Source: Streptomyces sp. NBC_00510 (GTDB lineage: Bacteria > Actinomycetota > Actinomycetes > Streptomycetales > Streptomycetaceae). From it: a stretch of DNA of 64,000 nucleotides. This document shows positions 16,858 through 25,339 of the stretch, one piece after another. How positions within the stretch are numbered: position 1 is the stretch's first letter; every line of letters begins with the position of its first letter. Under the pieces are notes generated by a model. The model had not been told where the DNA came from. It saw only the letters and a list, made by a program, of their open reading frames with translations, and did not search any database. The position numbers were made by a program, and so were the translations under genes. The DNA is taken from assembly GCA_036013505.1 (NCBI GenBank), contig CP107851.1, forward strand, positions 4,924,001 to 4,988,000, read 5' to 3'.

Positions 16858-17886
16858 TCATCCGACGACGGCCACCGGCCCGTCCAGCCGGTTGCGGTCG
16901 ATCGCCAGGCGCCGGCCACCGTGCTTCTCGCGCACGCTGCCCGAGTACTGATGGATGCGCCCGTGCGGATGCCAGGCGTCCCGGCCGAGCACCGGTTCGC
17001 TGCGCACCGCGGGCTTGCCCTGCCAGCGGGCGAACCAGACGGCGCGCGGCAGGTCGTCGTACCCCTCCCGGCGGGCCCGCTCGACGTGCCGGATGCCGGA
17101 CTCCGAACTGCTGTAGAGGCCCGGCAGGTAGCCGGCGTCGTCGACCTCGCGGTCCCAGGCCCGGATGAAGTCGAGGGTCTGGTCGGCGCAGCGGGACCGC
17201 TTGACGTTGTACGCCTCCATGTCGAGGTAGAGCGCGCTGCCCTCCTCGAAGCCGAGGGCGGCGGCCCTGCGCACGGCGTCCCAGCCCTCGCTCGCGCCCT
17301 GGTCCCAGGGGTCGTCGGTGCTCATCCGGTGGTTGCGCAGGTGTCTGCCGCGTACGCAGGGGGACTGCGAGCCGACGTAGATCGGCAGGATGCGCCAGCC
17401 CATGCGGTGCACCGAGCGCACCCAGGTGCGGTTGAGGTGCCGCTGGGTGCTGCAGGCACGGGCGCGGCCGCCGTAGTAGACGCCGATGGCGCGGTACTTG
17501 GAGCGCAGCCAGGCCCGCATCGTGGACAGCGGCGGCGTGCGGCAGGTGTCGAAGCCGTAGCCGCGGTAGACGCGGGTCGGGCCGCCCCCGGACGGGGCGC
17601 GTTCCTCACCGCCGAGGCCGTAGGGGAGGTCCAGGCCGTCGAGGAGGCCCGTGTCGGCGAAGCCGAACGGGTCGTCGTCACCGCCGTCACCGGGCGCCCG
17701 GGCCGACCGGGCCGGCCGGTACGTACGGACCGCGCCCGGCGTGGCAGCCGTCACCGAGGCCGGCTTGGCGACCGGCGCGGCGGGACGCGGCACGACGGCC
17801 TCGGCCGCGGTGGGTCCGGCCAGGAGGCAGGCCAGCACCATCGCCACGATCGCCCCGTGTCGGATGATCGGCTTGTGTTCGCGCAT
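16858..17886 (-). CDS. Secreted Rv2525c-like / DUF1906 glycoside-hydrolase-like protein
   Basis: A 342-residue protein with a Sec signal ('GAIVAMVLACLLAGPTAAEA') and a Pro/Ala-rich spacer to about residue 100. The rest is a DUF1906 TIM-barrel: 'YRGYGFDTCRTPPLSTMRAW', 'AIGVYYGGRARACS', 'GWRILPIYVGSQSP', 'GSALYLDMEAYN', 'YLPGLYSSSESGI' and 'IHQYSG'. The fold is related to GH25 lysozymes, and the acidic pair in 'DMEAYN' is where catalytic residues would lie. Relatives include the Tat-exported Rv2525c. A cell-wall or extracellular glycan role is likely. The longer frame upstream of the ATG at 17886 runs antisense into the thiolase gene and was rejected. Confidence 0.88.
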   Translation of the reverse strand: MREHKPIIRHGAIVAMVLACLLAGPTAAEAVVPRPAAPVAKPASVTAATPGAVRTYRPARSARAPGDGGDDDPFGFADTGLLDGLDLPYGLGGEERAPSGGGPTRVYRGYGFDTCRTPPLSTMRAWLRSKYRAIGVYYGGRARACSTQRHLNRTWVRSVHRMGWRILPIYVGSQSPCVRGRHLRNHRMSTDDPWDQGASEGWDAVRRAAALGFEEGSALYLDMEAYNVKRSRCADQTLDFIRAWDREVDDAGYLPGLYSSSESGIRHVERARREGYDDLPRAVWFARWQGKPAVRSEPVLGRDAWHPHGRIHQYSGSVREKHGGRRLAIDRNRLDGPVAVVG

Positions 17887-17993
17887 GGCTCGAGTGAACG
17901 CAGGCGGCCGCCTCCGAACGGGGCAGCCACGCCCCGCTGTCAGCCGTACGCAGCAACGCCCGGCCCCGGATGGGCCGCCGCGCCGGGGCCGGC

Positions 17994-19184
17994 TCAGTCC
18001 GCCGCGCCCAGCAGCAGTCCCGAGGTCGGCACCCCCGTGCCGGCCGTGACGAGGACGTGGGCCGCGCCGGGGACCTGGTTGACGCTGGTGCCGCGTAGTT
18101 GCCGCACCGCCTCGGCGATGCCGTTCATTCCGTGCAGGTACGCCTCGCCGAGCTGTCCGCCGTGGGTGTTGACGGGCAGCCTCCCGCCCCGTTCCAGACC
18201 TCCGTCGGCGGCGAAGGCGGCCGCCTCGCCGCGCCCGCAGAATCCGTACTCCTCCAGCTGCATCAGGACGAAGGGCGTGAAGTGGTCGTAGAGCACGGCG
18301 GTGTCGACGTCCTGCGGCCGCAGGCCGGAGGTCCGCCACAACTGGCGGGCCACGACCGCCGACTCGGGGAGCCCGCACAGGTCCTGGTCCGGCCGGTAGT
18401 AGCCGGTCATCTGCTCCTGGCCGCGCCCCGCGCCCTGGGCGGCCGCCCTGATCACCGCGGGCGGGTGCCTCAGGTCGCGGGCGCGCTCGGCGGAGGTGAC
18501 GACCAGGGCCTGGCCGCCGTCGGTCTCCTGGCAGCAGTCGAGCAGGCGCAGCGGCTCGACGATCCACCGTGACGCGGCGTGGTCGGCCAGGGTGATGGGC
18601 CGGCGGTGGAAGTACGCGGCCGGGTTGGTCGCGGCGTGCCGGCGCCCGGCGACGGCGACATGGCCGAAAACCTCCGGTTCCAGCCCGTACGTGTGGAGAT
18701 AGCGCTGTGCCGACATGGCGACCCAGGACGCGGGGGTGAGCAGCCCGGACGGCAGGTTGACGCCGAGCGCCGCGCCCTCCGCCGAGGGTTCGCGCTGCTG
18801 GACGCCGGAGCCGAAGCGGCGGCCCGAGCGCTCGTTGAAGGCCCGGTAGCAGACGACGACGTCCGCGACGCCGGTCGCGACGGCCATCGCGGCCTGCTGC
18901 ACGGTGGCGCAGGCGGCCCCGCCCCCGTAGTGGATCCGGGAGAAGAAGCCGAGTTCGCCGATGCCGGCCGCCTGGGCGACGGTGATCTCCGGGCTGGTGT
19001 CCATCGTGAAGGTGACCATGCCGTCGACGTCGCCCGGCGTCAGCCCGGCGTCCTCGACCGCCGCGCGCACGGCCTCCACGGCGAGCTTCAGTTCGCTGCG
19101 CCCGGAATCCTTGGAGAACTCCGTCGCGCCGATCCCCGCGATCGCGGCCCGTCCGCCCAGGCCGTCGCGCCGGCGTACGCTCAT
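17994..19184 (-). CDS. Thiolase-superfamily lipid-transfer protein (Ltp2-like)
   Basis: A 396-residue non-decarboxylating thiolase-fold protein of the SCP2-thiolase/lipid-transfer group. It has 'AAIAGIGATEFSKDSGRSE', 'HYGGGAACATVQQAAMAVAT', 'AVLYDHFTPFVLMQLEEYG' and the C-terminal 'NTHGGQLGEAYLHGMNGIAE'. In steroid degradation, Ltp2 works as a retro-aldolase in complex with the DUF35 domain of ChsH2. Here the gene overlaps (ATGA) a MaoC gene, itself 1 base after a ChsH2-like gene, so the complex architecture is preserved. No other steroid-catabolism gene is in the window; the acyl-CoA substrate is unknown. Confidence 0.88.
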   Translation of the reverse strand: MSVRRRDGLGGRAAIAGIGATEFSKDSGRSELKLAVEAVRAAVEDAGLTPGDVDGMVTFTMDTSPEITVAQAAGIGELGFFSRIHYGGGAACATVQQAAMAVATGVADVVVCYRAFNERSGRRFGSGVQQREPSAEGAALGVNLPSGLLTPASWVAMSAQRYLHTYGLEPEVFGHVAVAGRRHAATNPAAYFHRRPITLADHAASRWIVEPLRLLDCCQETDGGQALVVTSAERARDLRHPPAVIRAAAQGAGRGQEQMTGYYRPDQDLCGLPESAVVARQLWRTSGLRPQDVDTAVLYDHFTPFVLMQLEEYGFCGRGEAAAFAADGGLERGGRLPVNTHGGQLGEAYLHGMNGIAEAVRQLRGTSVNQVPGAAHVLVTAGTGVPTSGLLLGAAD

Positions 19185-19582
19185 CCGCCCTCCACCTCCA
19201 GCACCGCGGTGCCCGTGACGTGCCGCCCCCGCCCGACCGCGCCGATGACCTCGACGGTCGCCTCCGTGCCGCGCACCGCCGTGACGCTCCCGGTGAACAC
19301 CAGCTCGTCGCCGGGGTGCGCCGGTGCGCCCAGCCGTACGCGCAGCGAGCGGAGCACCGCCGAGGGGCCGAAGTGCCCGGCGAGGTACCGGCCGACGAGC
19401 CCGCCAGTGGTGAGGATGTTCAGGAAGACGTCCGGCGAGCCCTTGGCCCGTGCCGCGTCGGGGTCGTGGTGCACATCCTGGAAGTCACGGGTGGCGATCG
19501 CCCCGGCGACGACCAGCGTCCGTGTGACGGGGATCCGCAGCTCCGGCAGGACGTCGCCCGCCCGCGCCCCCGGTCCGGTCAT
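19181..19582 (-). CDS. MaoC-family hydratase (ChsH1-like)
   Basis: A 133-residue single hot-dog domain. The hydratase-2 motif is 'RDFQDVHHDPDAA', with the Asp and His expected for catalysis, and 'HPGDELVFTGSVTAV' follows. ChsH1-type proteins pair with the N-terminal hot-dog domain of ChsH2 to hydrate enoyl-CoA; the catalytic dyad lies on the ChsH1 side, as here. Its ATG is 1 base after the ChsH2-like stop and its stop overlaps the thiolase start. Confidence 0.88.
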   Translation of the reverse strand: MTGPGARAGDVLPELRIPVTRTLVVAGAIATRDFQDVHHDPDAARAKGSPDVFLNILTTGGLVGRYLAGHFGPSAVLRSLRVRLGAPAHPGDELVFTGSVTAVRGTEATVEVIGAVGRGRHVTGTAVLEVEGG

Positions 19583-19583
19583 C

Positions 19584-20495
19584 TCACACCTCCGCGCGGA
19601 AGACGGGCACGGCCGGCTCCCCGTCGGCCTGCCGGAACTCGAGCGTCACCGGCATGCCGATGCGCACCTTCTCGTACGGCACGCCGACCACGCCGCCGAG
19701 CAGGCGGACCCCTTCGGCCAGTTCGACCAGGGCGACCGCGTACGGCGGGTCGAAGGCGGGGAACGGCGGGTGGTGCACGACGACGCGGCTGAAGACGGTG
19801 CCGCGCCCGCAGGCCGGTAGCGTGTCCCAGGCGTCGGAGCCGCAGCTGTTGCAGCCGGGGAGCCACGGCAGCCTCAGGGTGCCGCAGGAGGAGCAGCGTT
19901 GGATGAGCAACTCGTGCCGCCCGACGCCCTCCCAGTACCCGGCGTTGTCCCGGTTGACGACCGGGCGGGGTCGTCGCGGCCGCTCGCCCGGCGCCCGCAC
20001 GGGGGCGTACTTGAGGATGCGGAAGCGGTGGCGGCCGGCGAGTTCGCCGTCCGCCCGGACGTCCATGCGCGTGGTGACGAAGTGGCCGCTGCCGAGGCGG
20101 GTGGTCTTGCGCGGCGACACCGACTCGATCACCGCGTCGAAGGTGATCCGCTCGCCGGGGCGCAGCGGCCGCAGGTACTCCTGCTCGCAGTCGGTGGCGA
20201 CGACCGCGGTGCAGCCGGCCTCGTCGAGCAGCGCGAGGAGTTCGTCGTAGGCGCCGGCGCGGGAACCGCCCCCGGCGACGCCTCCCGGCCCGGGGAGCCC
20301 GCGCATGGTCCACACCTGGAGCATGGGGGCGGGTGCCGTGCCGTCCTGCGGGACGGGATGGCCCAGCGCCTCGCACCAGTGCCTGATCATGGACGGGTTG
20401 ACGGGGTCCTTGCCCTCGCCCGCGACGGCGGCGGGGCGCCCCTCGTACGCCACCAGCCGCTCGTACAGGTCGTCGGTCGTCATCGTCGCCGCCAC
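19584..20495 (-). CDS. Bifunctional MaoC-like / DUF35 OB-fold protein (ChsH2-like)
   Basis: A 303-residue protein. Residues about 5-165 form a hot-dog domain without an obvious catalytic dyad ('YLRPLRPGERITFDAVIESV', 'FVTTRMDVRADGELAGRHRF'). Residues about 180-303 are a rubredoxin-like zinc ribbon plus OB fold (DUF35). The zinc Cys are in 'QRCSSCGTLRLPWLPGCNSC'. ChsH2 homologues bridge the hydratase (ChsH1) and aldolase (Ltp2). First gene of the three-gene operon. It starts at GTG 20495 or ATG 20483. A palindrome lies 12 bases upstream. Confidence 0.88.
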   Translation of the reverse strand: MAATMTTDDLYERLVAYEGRPAAVAGEGKDPVNPSMIRHWCEALGHPVPQDGTAPAPMLQVWTMRGLPGPGGVAGGGSRAGAYDELLALLDEAGCTAVVATDCEQEYLRPLRPGERITFDAVIESVSPRKTTRLGSGHFVTTRMDVRADGELAGRHRFRILKYAPVRAPGERPRRPRPVVNRDNAGYWEGVGRHELLIQRCSSCGTLRLPWLPGCNSCGSDAWDTLPACGRGTVFSRVVVHHPPFPAFDPPYAVALVELAEGVRLLGGVVGVPYEKVRIGMPVTLEFRQADGEPAVPVFRAEV

Positions 20496-20506
20496 CGCCC
20501 CCAGTT

Positions 20507-20523
20507 TCTGACTGATCGTCAGA
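20507..20523. promoter_or_regulatory. Palindromic operator candidate upstream of the ChsH2-like operon
   Basis: TCTGAC-N5-GTCAGA (whole site TCTGACTGATCGTCAGA) is a perfect inverted repeat just before the start of the ChsH2-like gene, in the leader or promoter. It resembles TetR-family operators. No regulator gene is adjacent. Confidence 0.55.
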
Positions 20524-20599
20524 TTGGCGAGAGAGCGGCGCCACTGTCAAGACGCCCGGACGGAAGGAGTCGTCCACAGGCTGTGGAAAACTCCGGACG

Positions 20600-20636
20600 T
20601 GACTGCGCGACGGCAGTGAGGTTGCCGTCGCGCAGT
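20600..20636 (-). terminator. Terminator after the small secreted protein gene
   Basis: GACTGCGCGACGGCA and its perfect complement form a 15-bp stem with a 7-base loop, 42 bases after the stop at 20679. It also separates this gene from the ChsH2-like operon. Confidence 0.8.
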
Positions 20637-20678
20637 CGACCCTTCAGCCCCTCGGCCCGCCCCGGCGGGCCGGTCCGC

Positions 20679-20984
20679 TCACCACATGGGGCCGAAGTGG
20701 ATGTTCAGCGTCGGCTGGTTGATGGTGGTGAAGGCCGAACCCACCACGCTGGCCGTGCTGTTCTGGTTCGAGGCCCCCGCCCCGGTCGCCGCCTGCTGCG
20801 TCGTCGTCACCGTCCCGAAGTTGTCGCGGCCCACGTTGCCGCCGCTGTTGCTCACCACGGTCGCGTTGGAGGTGCCACCCGCCACGGCGCCGTTGTCGGC
20901 CACCGCCGTGCCGGCGAACAGCGCGGCCGCGAGCGGCAGCGCGGCCAGGGCGGACACGACTCGGGCGGTACGGATGCTTGCCAT
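20679..20984 (-). CDS. Small secreted Asn/Gly/Thr-rich protein, unknown function
   Basis: A 101-residue precursor. A signal peptide ends about 'LFAGTAVA-DNG', leaving roughly 72 residues rich in Asn, Gly, Ser, Thr and Val with no Cys. The mature part has short beta-type segments ('SNATVVSNSGGNVGRDNFGT', 'NQNSTASVVGSAFTTINQ') and ends 'LNIHFGPMW'. It lacks the chaplin core motif and Cys pair and is not a rodlin. Beta-repeat composition suggests a surface or self-associating protein, but that is inference. GGAGGG stands 7 bases before the ATG. Followed by a strong terminator, so probably monocistronic. Confidence 0.7.
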   Translation of the reverse strand: MASIRTARVVSALAALPLAAALFAGTAVADNGAVAGGTSNATVVSNSGGNVGRDNFGTVTTTQQAATGAGASNQNSTASVVGSAFTTINQPTLNIHFGPMW

Positions 20985-21446
20985 GTGTTTCCCTCCGAGG
21001 AGTGGATACGAGGTGCGCGGCGCGGCCGGCCGACCGCTCCGCCGGCTCTGCGACGTCGCCGCAAGCAGAGTTGCCCAGCACCACGACGGACAAGCCGGAC
21101 CTTGATCCCTTTCGCTCGCAAGCGTGACGATCTGTCGACAAACCTCCACAACCGCCGCCGCTGACCCGCTCGGCCGCGTCCCGGCCACCACAACCCGGGC
21201 CCGGTGGGCGCGGAATCGTTACGGCACGACTTTCGGCCAACCTCGGCGACCCGATCCTCCCCGCCGGCGCCGCCGCCCGGGTGGCCACCGCGGCGCCGTT
21301 CGAGCGGATGCCGCACCTCCCCGGTGCGTGGCGCGCCGGGCGGCGGCCGTCCGCTTCCTACGCTCCGGCTGACGGACCCCCGCCGCCCGTCGCGCCCCGC
21401 GTCCGGACGTCCCCGCCCGGACGCACCGCTTCCCCAGGGGAGAGAT
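20985..21446. other. 462-bp divergent intergenic region
   Basis: This lies between the small secreted protein gene (minus) and the multicopper oxidase gene (plus). It must hold both promoters. I see no convincing gene, palindrome or repeat; open frames here are extensions of neighbours without ribosome sites. Confidence 0.6.
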
Positions 21447-22931
21447 GTGACCCGGTCCCGCGCCCGAACCCCGCTGACCCGGCTGGTCGCCGCACTGCTC
21501 CTCGCCGCCGCCTGGCTCGCCGGCTGCGCGGGGCACGCCCCGTCCGGGCACCCCCACGCCCCGGACCGGCCCGCCCCGCAGGACCGGCAGGCGCCCCCGG
21601 CGGGACCCGGCCCACGGCTGCAGGACCCCCCGGAACTGGTCAGCCGCGACGGCGTGCTCAAGGCCACCATCGTCGTCGAGCGCCGCAAGGTCCGGGTCGG
21701 CGACCACCGGCTGTACGCCCTCACCTACAACGGGACGTACATGCCGCCGACGCTGCGCGTACGGCCCGGCGACCGCATCGACCTCACCATGACCAACCGG
21801 GTGCGCGAGGACACCAACGTCCACGTGCACGGGCTCCACGTCTCACCGCGCAGCCCCGCCGACGACATCTTCGTCGCCGTCACGTACGGCCGGAGCCACC
21901 ACTACACCTACCGGCTGCCGCGCACCATCACGCCCGGCACCTACTGGTACCACTCGCACGCCGACATGATGTCCGCCGCCCAGGTCGCGGGCGGGGAGTC
22001 GGGCGTCATCGTCGTGGACGGCCTGCGGCGGTACCTGCCCCCGTCCCTGCGCGGGATCACCGAGCACGTCGTCGCGCTCAAGGACTTCCAGATCCACGGG
22101 GACGCGATCAGGACCCACAAACTGAAAATCGGGACGCGCACCAACCGCACCGTCAACGGGCAGCAGAACCCGGTGATCGGCATCCGACCCGGCGAGACCC
22201 AGTTGTGGCGGCTGGCCAACATCGGCGCCAACATCTACTACCGCCTGCACCTGAAGGGCAGCCGCTTCCACGTGATCGCCCAGGACGGCTACCCGGTCCG
22301 CCGGGTCTACACGGCGGACACGCTGGTCGTCGCCGCCGGCGCCCGGTTCGAGGTCCTGGTGCAGGGCGGCGGCCGGCCCGGCACCACGACGCTGGAGACC
22401 CTCGCCTACGACACCGGCAAGGCCGGCAACCGGTTCCCCCGCACCGACCTGGCCACCGTCGTGACCGGCGGCACCCCGGTGACCCCGGCGCGGATCCCGA
22501 CGGACTTCGCCCCCAACGAGGACCTGGCGCACGCCACGGTCGCTGACCGCAAGACGGTGGTGTTCACCGAGAACGCGGCGGGCGACGTGTTCTACGTCAA
22601 CGGCCGCACGTACGCGCCGGACCGGGTGGACTTCACCTCCGTCCTCGGCACCGTCGAGGAGTGGACCGTCCGCAACGACAGCGACGAGGAGCACTCCTTC
22701 CACGTCCACACCAACCAGTTCCAGCTGATGAGCACCAACGGGAAGGCCGGCGACCCGGACCACCGCTGGTTCGACACGGTCAACGTGCCCGCCCGCGGCA
22801 GGGTCGTCATCCGCATCCCCTTCACGGACTTCACCGGCCGGACGGTGCTGCACTGCCACATCCTCAACCACGAGGACATGGGCATGATGGCCGTGCTCGA
22901 CATCGTCCCGCCCCGTCCCCGCGGCAAGTGA
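21447..22931 (+). CDS. Multicopper oxidase lipoprotein
   Basis: A 494-residue exported copper enzyme. The N-terminal helix ends in a lipobox 'LAGC' (Cys about residue 28), so it should be membrane-anchored outside the cell. The copper motifs are complete: 'NVHVHGLHVSP', 'GTYWYHSHADMM', 'EEHSFHVHTNQFQ' and the type-1 site 'LHCHILNHEDMGMM'. It therefore should oxidise a substrate at T1 and reduce O2 at the trinuclear centre. The substrate could be metal ions or phenolics. The GTG at 21447 follows AGGGGAGA; the longer frame upstream lacks a ribosome site. The 3' end carries an 18-bp tandem duplication including the stop codon. Confidence 0.92.
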   Translation: MTRSRARTPLTRLVAALLLAAAWLAGCAGHAPSGHPHAPDRPAPQDRQAPPAGPGPRLQDPPELVSRDGVLKATIVVERRKVRVGDHRLYALTYNGTYMPPTLRVRPGDRIDLTMTNRVREDTNVHVHGLHVSPRSPADDIFVAVTYGRSHHYTYRLPRTITPGTYWYHSHADMMSAAQVAGGESGVIVVDGLRRYLPPSLRGITEHVVALKDFQIHGDAIRTHKLKIGTRTNRTVNGQQNPVIGIRPGETQLWRLANIGANIYYRLHLKGSRFHVIAQDGYPVRRVYTADTLVVAAGARFEVLVQGGGRPGTTTLETLAYDTGKAGNRFPRTDLATVVTGGTPVTPARIPTDFAPNEDLAHATVADRKTVVFTENAAGDVFYVNGRTYAPDRVDFTSVLGTVEEWTVRNDSDEEHSFHVHTNQFQLMSTNGKAGDPDHRWFDTVNVPARGRVVIRIPFTDFTGRTVLHCHILNHEDMGMMAVLDIVPPRPRGK

Positions 22932-22954
22932 CCGCCCCGCGGCAAGTGACCGTC
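22919..22954. repeat. 18-bp tandem duplication over the multicopper oxidase stop codon
   Basis: CCGCGGCAAGTGACCGCC at 22919-22936 is repeated as CCGCGGCAAGTGACCGTC at 22937-22954 (17 of 18 identical). The first copy contains the stop codon; the second fills the 27-base gap to the convergent iminopeptidase gene. Confidence 0.9.
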
Positions 22955-22958
22955 CGCG

Positions 22959-23921
22959 TCAGCGCGTGCCGAAGCGCCTCGCCGCCGCAACGACCGCCTC
23001 CCCCATGGTGGGGCTGCCCGTGTGACCGGAGTCGTCGATCACCTGGAGCTCGGCGTCGGGCCACGCCTTCGCCAGCTCCCACGCGGTCGTCAGCGGACTG
23101 CCCAGGTCCAGCCGCCCGTGGATCAGCACCCCCGGGATCCCGGCGAGCCGGTACGCGTCCCGCAGCAGCTGCCCGTCCTCCAGCCAGGCGCCGTTGGCGA
23201 AGTAGTGCGCGCAGATCCGCACGAAGGCGACCAGGTCGTCGTCCGGCCGGTCACCGTAGGCCCCCGGCTTGCCGTTGGTCTCGTGGGCGATGACCGCGTC
23301 CTCCCAGGTGACCCAGTCGCGTACGGCCTTCTCCCGCGCCGCGGCGTCCGGACCGTTCAGCAGCCGGTCGTACGCGGCCGGCAGGTTCCCGTCCCGCTCG
23401 CCGGGCGGCACCCCGTCCCGGAACGCCTCCCACGGCCCCGGCACCAGCCGGGCCACGCCGCGGTAGAGCCAGTCGATCTCCTCCCACCGGGTCGTGGTGA
23501 CCCCGACGATCACGATCTCCGACACCCGCTCCGGGTACCGCTGCGCGTACGCCAGGATCAGCGTCGAGCCCCACGAACCGCCGTACAGCATCCACCGCTC
23601 GACGCCCAGGTGCTCGCGCAGCCGCTCCATGTCGGCGATCAGGTGCTCGGTCGTGTTGTGCTCGAGCGACACCGCCGGGTCCGAGGCGTGCGGCAGGCTC
23701 TGCCCGCACCCCCGCTGGTCGAACAGCACGATCCGGTACGCCTCGGGATCGAAGGTCTTCCTGCTGCCCCGCTTCCCCCCGGAGCCCGGGCCCCCGTGCA
23801 CGCACAGGACCGGCTTGCCGTCCGGGTTGCCGCTGGTCTCCCAGTAGACGCGCTGCCCGTCCCCGACGTCGAGCAGCCCCGACGCGTACGGCTCGATCAG
23901 CGGAAATCCCGCTGCTGCCAT
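22959..23921 (-). CDS. pip: Proline iminopeptidase
   Basis: A 320-residue alpha/beta hydrolase of the S33 family that removes N-terminal proline from peptides. It has the oxyanion motif 'CVHGGPGSGG', 'DQRGCGQSLPHA', the nucleophile Ser in 'LYGGSWGSTLILAYAQ', Asp in 'HGRLDLGSP' and His in 'DDSGHTGS'. The start at 23921 follows GGAGGAGGGG. It is probably cytoplasmic (no signal). It is convergent with the multicopper oxidase and 50 bases downstream of the FtsK-like gene on the same strand. Confidence 0.95.
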   Translation of the reverse strand: MAAAGFPLIEPYASGLLDVGDGQRVYWETSGNPDGKPVLCVHGGPGSGGKRGSRKTFDPEAYRIVLFDQRGCGQSLPHASDPAVSLEHNTTEHLIADMERLREHLGVERWMLYGGSWGSTLILAYAQRYPERVSEIVIVGVTTTRWEEIDWLYRGVARLVPGPWEAFRDGVPPGERDGNLPAAYDRLLNGPDAAAREKAVRDWVTWEDAVIAHETNGKPGAYGDRPDDDLVAFVRICAHYFANGAWLEDGQLLRDAYRLAGIPGVLIHGRLDLGSPLTTAWELAKAWPDAELQVIDDSGHTGSPTMGEAVVAAARRFGTR

Positions 23922-23971
23922 CACGATCCCCTCCTCCGCACCGGTGAACGACCCCGCGAGGCTACCGGTCC

Positions 23972-25339
23972 TCACTCGGGGCCCGAGCGGGGCCGGGGGA
24001 AGGGCCCGGGCTCCGCCGGTCCGTCCTCCTCGCCCTCGGCGGAGGGGCGGTACCGGTCCAGGGCCGGCAGGTCGGGCACCAGATGGGCGTGGGCCCGGCA
24101 CACGGCCGCGGTCTCGGCGATCGACACCAGCGGGGTGCGGATGTGGGACCAGCCGCCCGAGGCGTCGCCCGCCACCGCGACCCCCACCCGGTCCGGGGCG
24201 ATGGCGGTCGCGGCGGCCATCGCCTCGGACGAGATGTCGCCCAGACCCACCTCGGCGGTCTGCTTGTTGACGCGGTGCACGACGCGACCGGAGAGCTGGG
24301 ACCGGAGCGTCGCGGCGCCCTTGCCCAGCTCGACCCCGAAGCGCTGCCCGCAGATCTCCAGGTAGATGCCGACCGCGCGGGCCCGCTGCGCCAGCCGGAT
24401 CAGGTTCGCCACCATGCGGTCCCGGCGTTCCTCGTCCTTCTTCGTCGCGCTGAGGAACAGTTCGGCGACCTCGTCGACCAGCACCACGACGGGCACCGGC
24501 CGCACGTACGCGGGCAGCCCCCAGATGTCGGAGGCCACCTCCTCGTCCGCGGCGTCCAGCGCCGTGCGCTGGCACTCCTTGAGCACCGCGAACCGGTGCT
24601 CCATCTCCCCCACCAGCGCGTCCAGCAGCTCCGCCGCCTGCTCCCGGTCGGTCGCCAGGGCCGACAACCGGGACGCGTACGGGATCTGCTCCACCCCGCC
24701 CTTGCAGTCGATCCCCACCAGGGCCACGGGCAACCGGGCCAGGTTCATGATCAGGTTGCGCTGGTACACCGACTTGCCCGACTGGTTCGCCCCGAGGGTG
24801 AGCGCGTGCGGGATCTCCCGGTAGTTCCGCACGAAGGCGGTCCCGTCGTCCCGCAGCGCCACCGCCACCACCATCGGGCCGGACGGCAGGCGGCGCGGCA
24901 TCCGTACGTCGCGGAGCACGTCGTAGCCGGTCATCCGCAACTCGACCACCCCGGGGCCGAGCTCGACCACGTGCACCGCGTGCACGCCCCACGCGTGCCG
25001 CAACCGGTTGGACGCCGCGGCCACATCGGCCGGCTCCAGCCCGCCCGGCAGCCGCAGCCGCACCCGCATGCCGGTCAGCGAGCCGCCCACCCGCCGGATC
25101 CTCGGCGGCACCGGCCGCACCTCCTTGCGCCCCGCCGCCCGCCCCGCCAACGCCCGCGCCCACGACGGCGGTACGGCCAGCCCGCACGCCGCCATCGTGG
25201 AACCGTAGGTCGACAGGAACCGCCCCCAGGCCAGCGGCAGCCCGAACAACAGCCAGAACGCCACCGGGAACCGTCGACGGGCATAGGCCAGGCCACCGGC
25301 CGAGGCCAGCAGCAGACCCAGGAGCGCGACACCCGTCAT
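23972..25339 (-). CDS. FtsK/SpoIIIE-type DNA-translocase-like protein (TraSA/TraB-like)
   Basis: A 455-residue protein. Residues 1-55 contain about two membrane segments. The FtsK-type ATPase spans about 165-400, with Walker A 'TLGANQSGKSVYQRN' and Walker B 'VPVVVLVDEVAELFLS', then 'QRARAVGIYLEICGQRFG' and 'SQLSGRVVHRVNKQTAEVGL'. It lacks the FtsK gamma domain and is shorter than chromosomal FtsK. The plan matches the conjugation pump TraSA/TraB of actinomycete integrative elements, which moves double-stranded DNA between hyphae. No replication, excision or integrase gene is nearby, so it may be a domesticated or leftover element gene. It lies 280 bp from the degenerate tRNA-Ser repeat. Confidence 0.85.
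   Translation of the reverse strand: MTGVALLGLLLASAGGLAYARRRFPVAFWLLFGLPLAWGRFLSTYGSTMAACGLAVPPSWARALAGRAAGRKEVRPVPPRIRRVGGSLTGMRVRLRLPGGLEPADVAAASNRLRHAWGVHAVHVVELGPGVVELRMTGYDVLRDVRMPRRLPSGPMVVAVALRDDGTAFVRNYREIPHALTLGANQSGKSVYQRNLIMNLARLPVALVGIDCKGGVEQIPYASRLSALATDREQAAELLDALVGEMEHRFAVLKECQRTALDAADEEVASDIWGLPAYVRPVPVVVLVDEVAELFLSATKKDEERRDRMVANLIRLAQRARAVGIYLEICGQRFGVELGKGAATLRSQLSGRVVHRVNKQTAEVGLGDISSEAMAAATAIAPDRVGVAVAGDASGGWSHIRTPLVSIAETAAVCRAHAHLVPDLPALDRYRPSAEGEEDGPAEPGPFPRPRSGPE

Noticed and set aside
20679..20984. Chaplin or rodlin gene
   Set aside because: No chaplin core motif or Cys pair and no rodlin pattern; only composition is similar.
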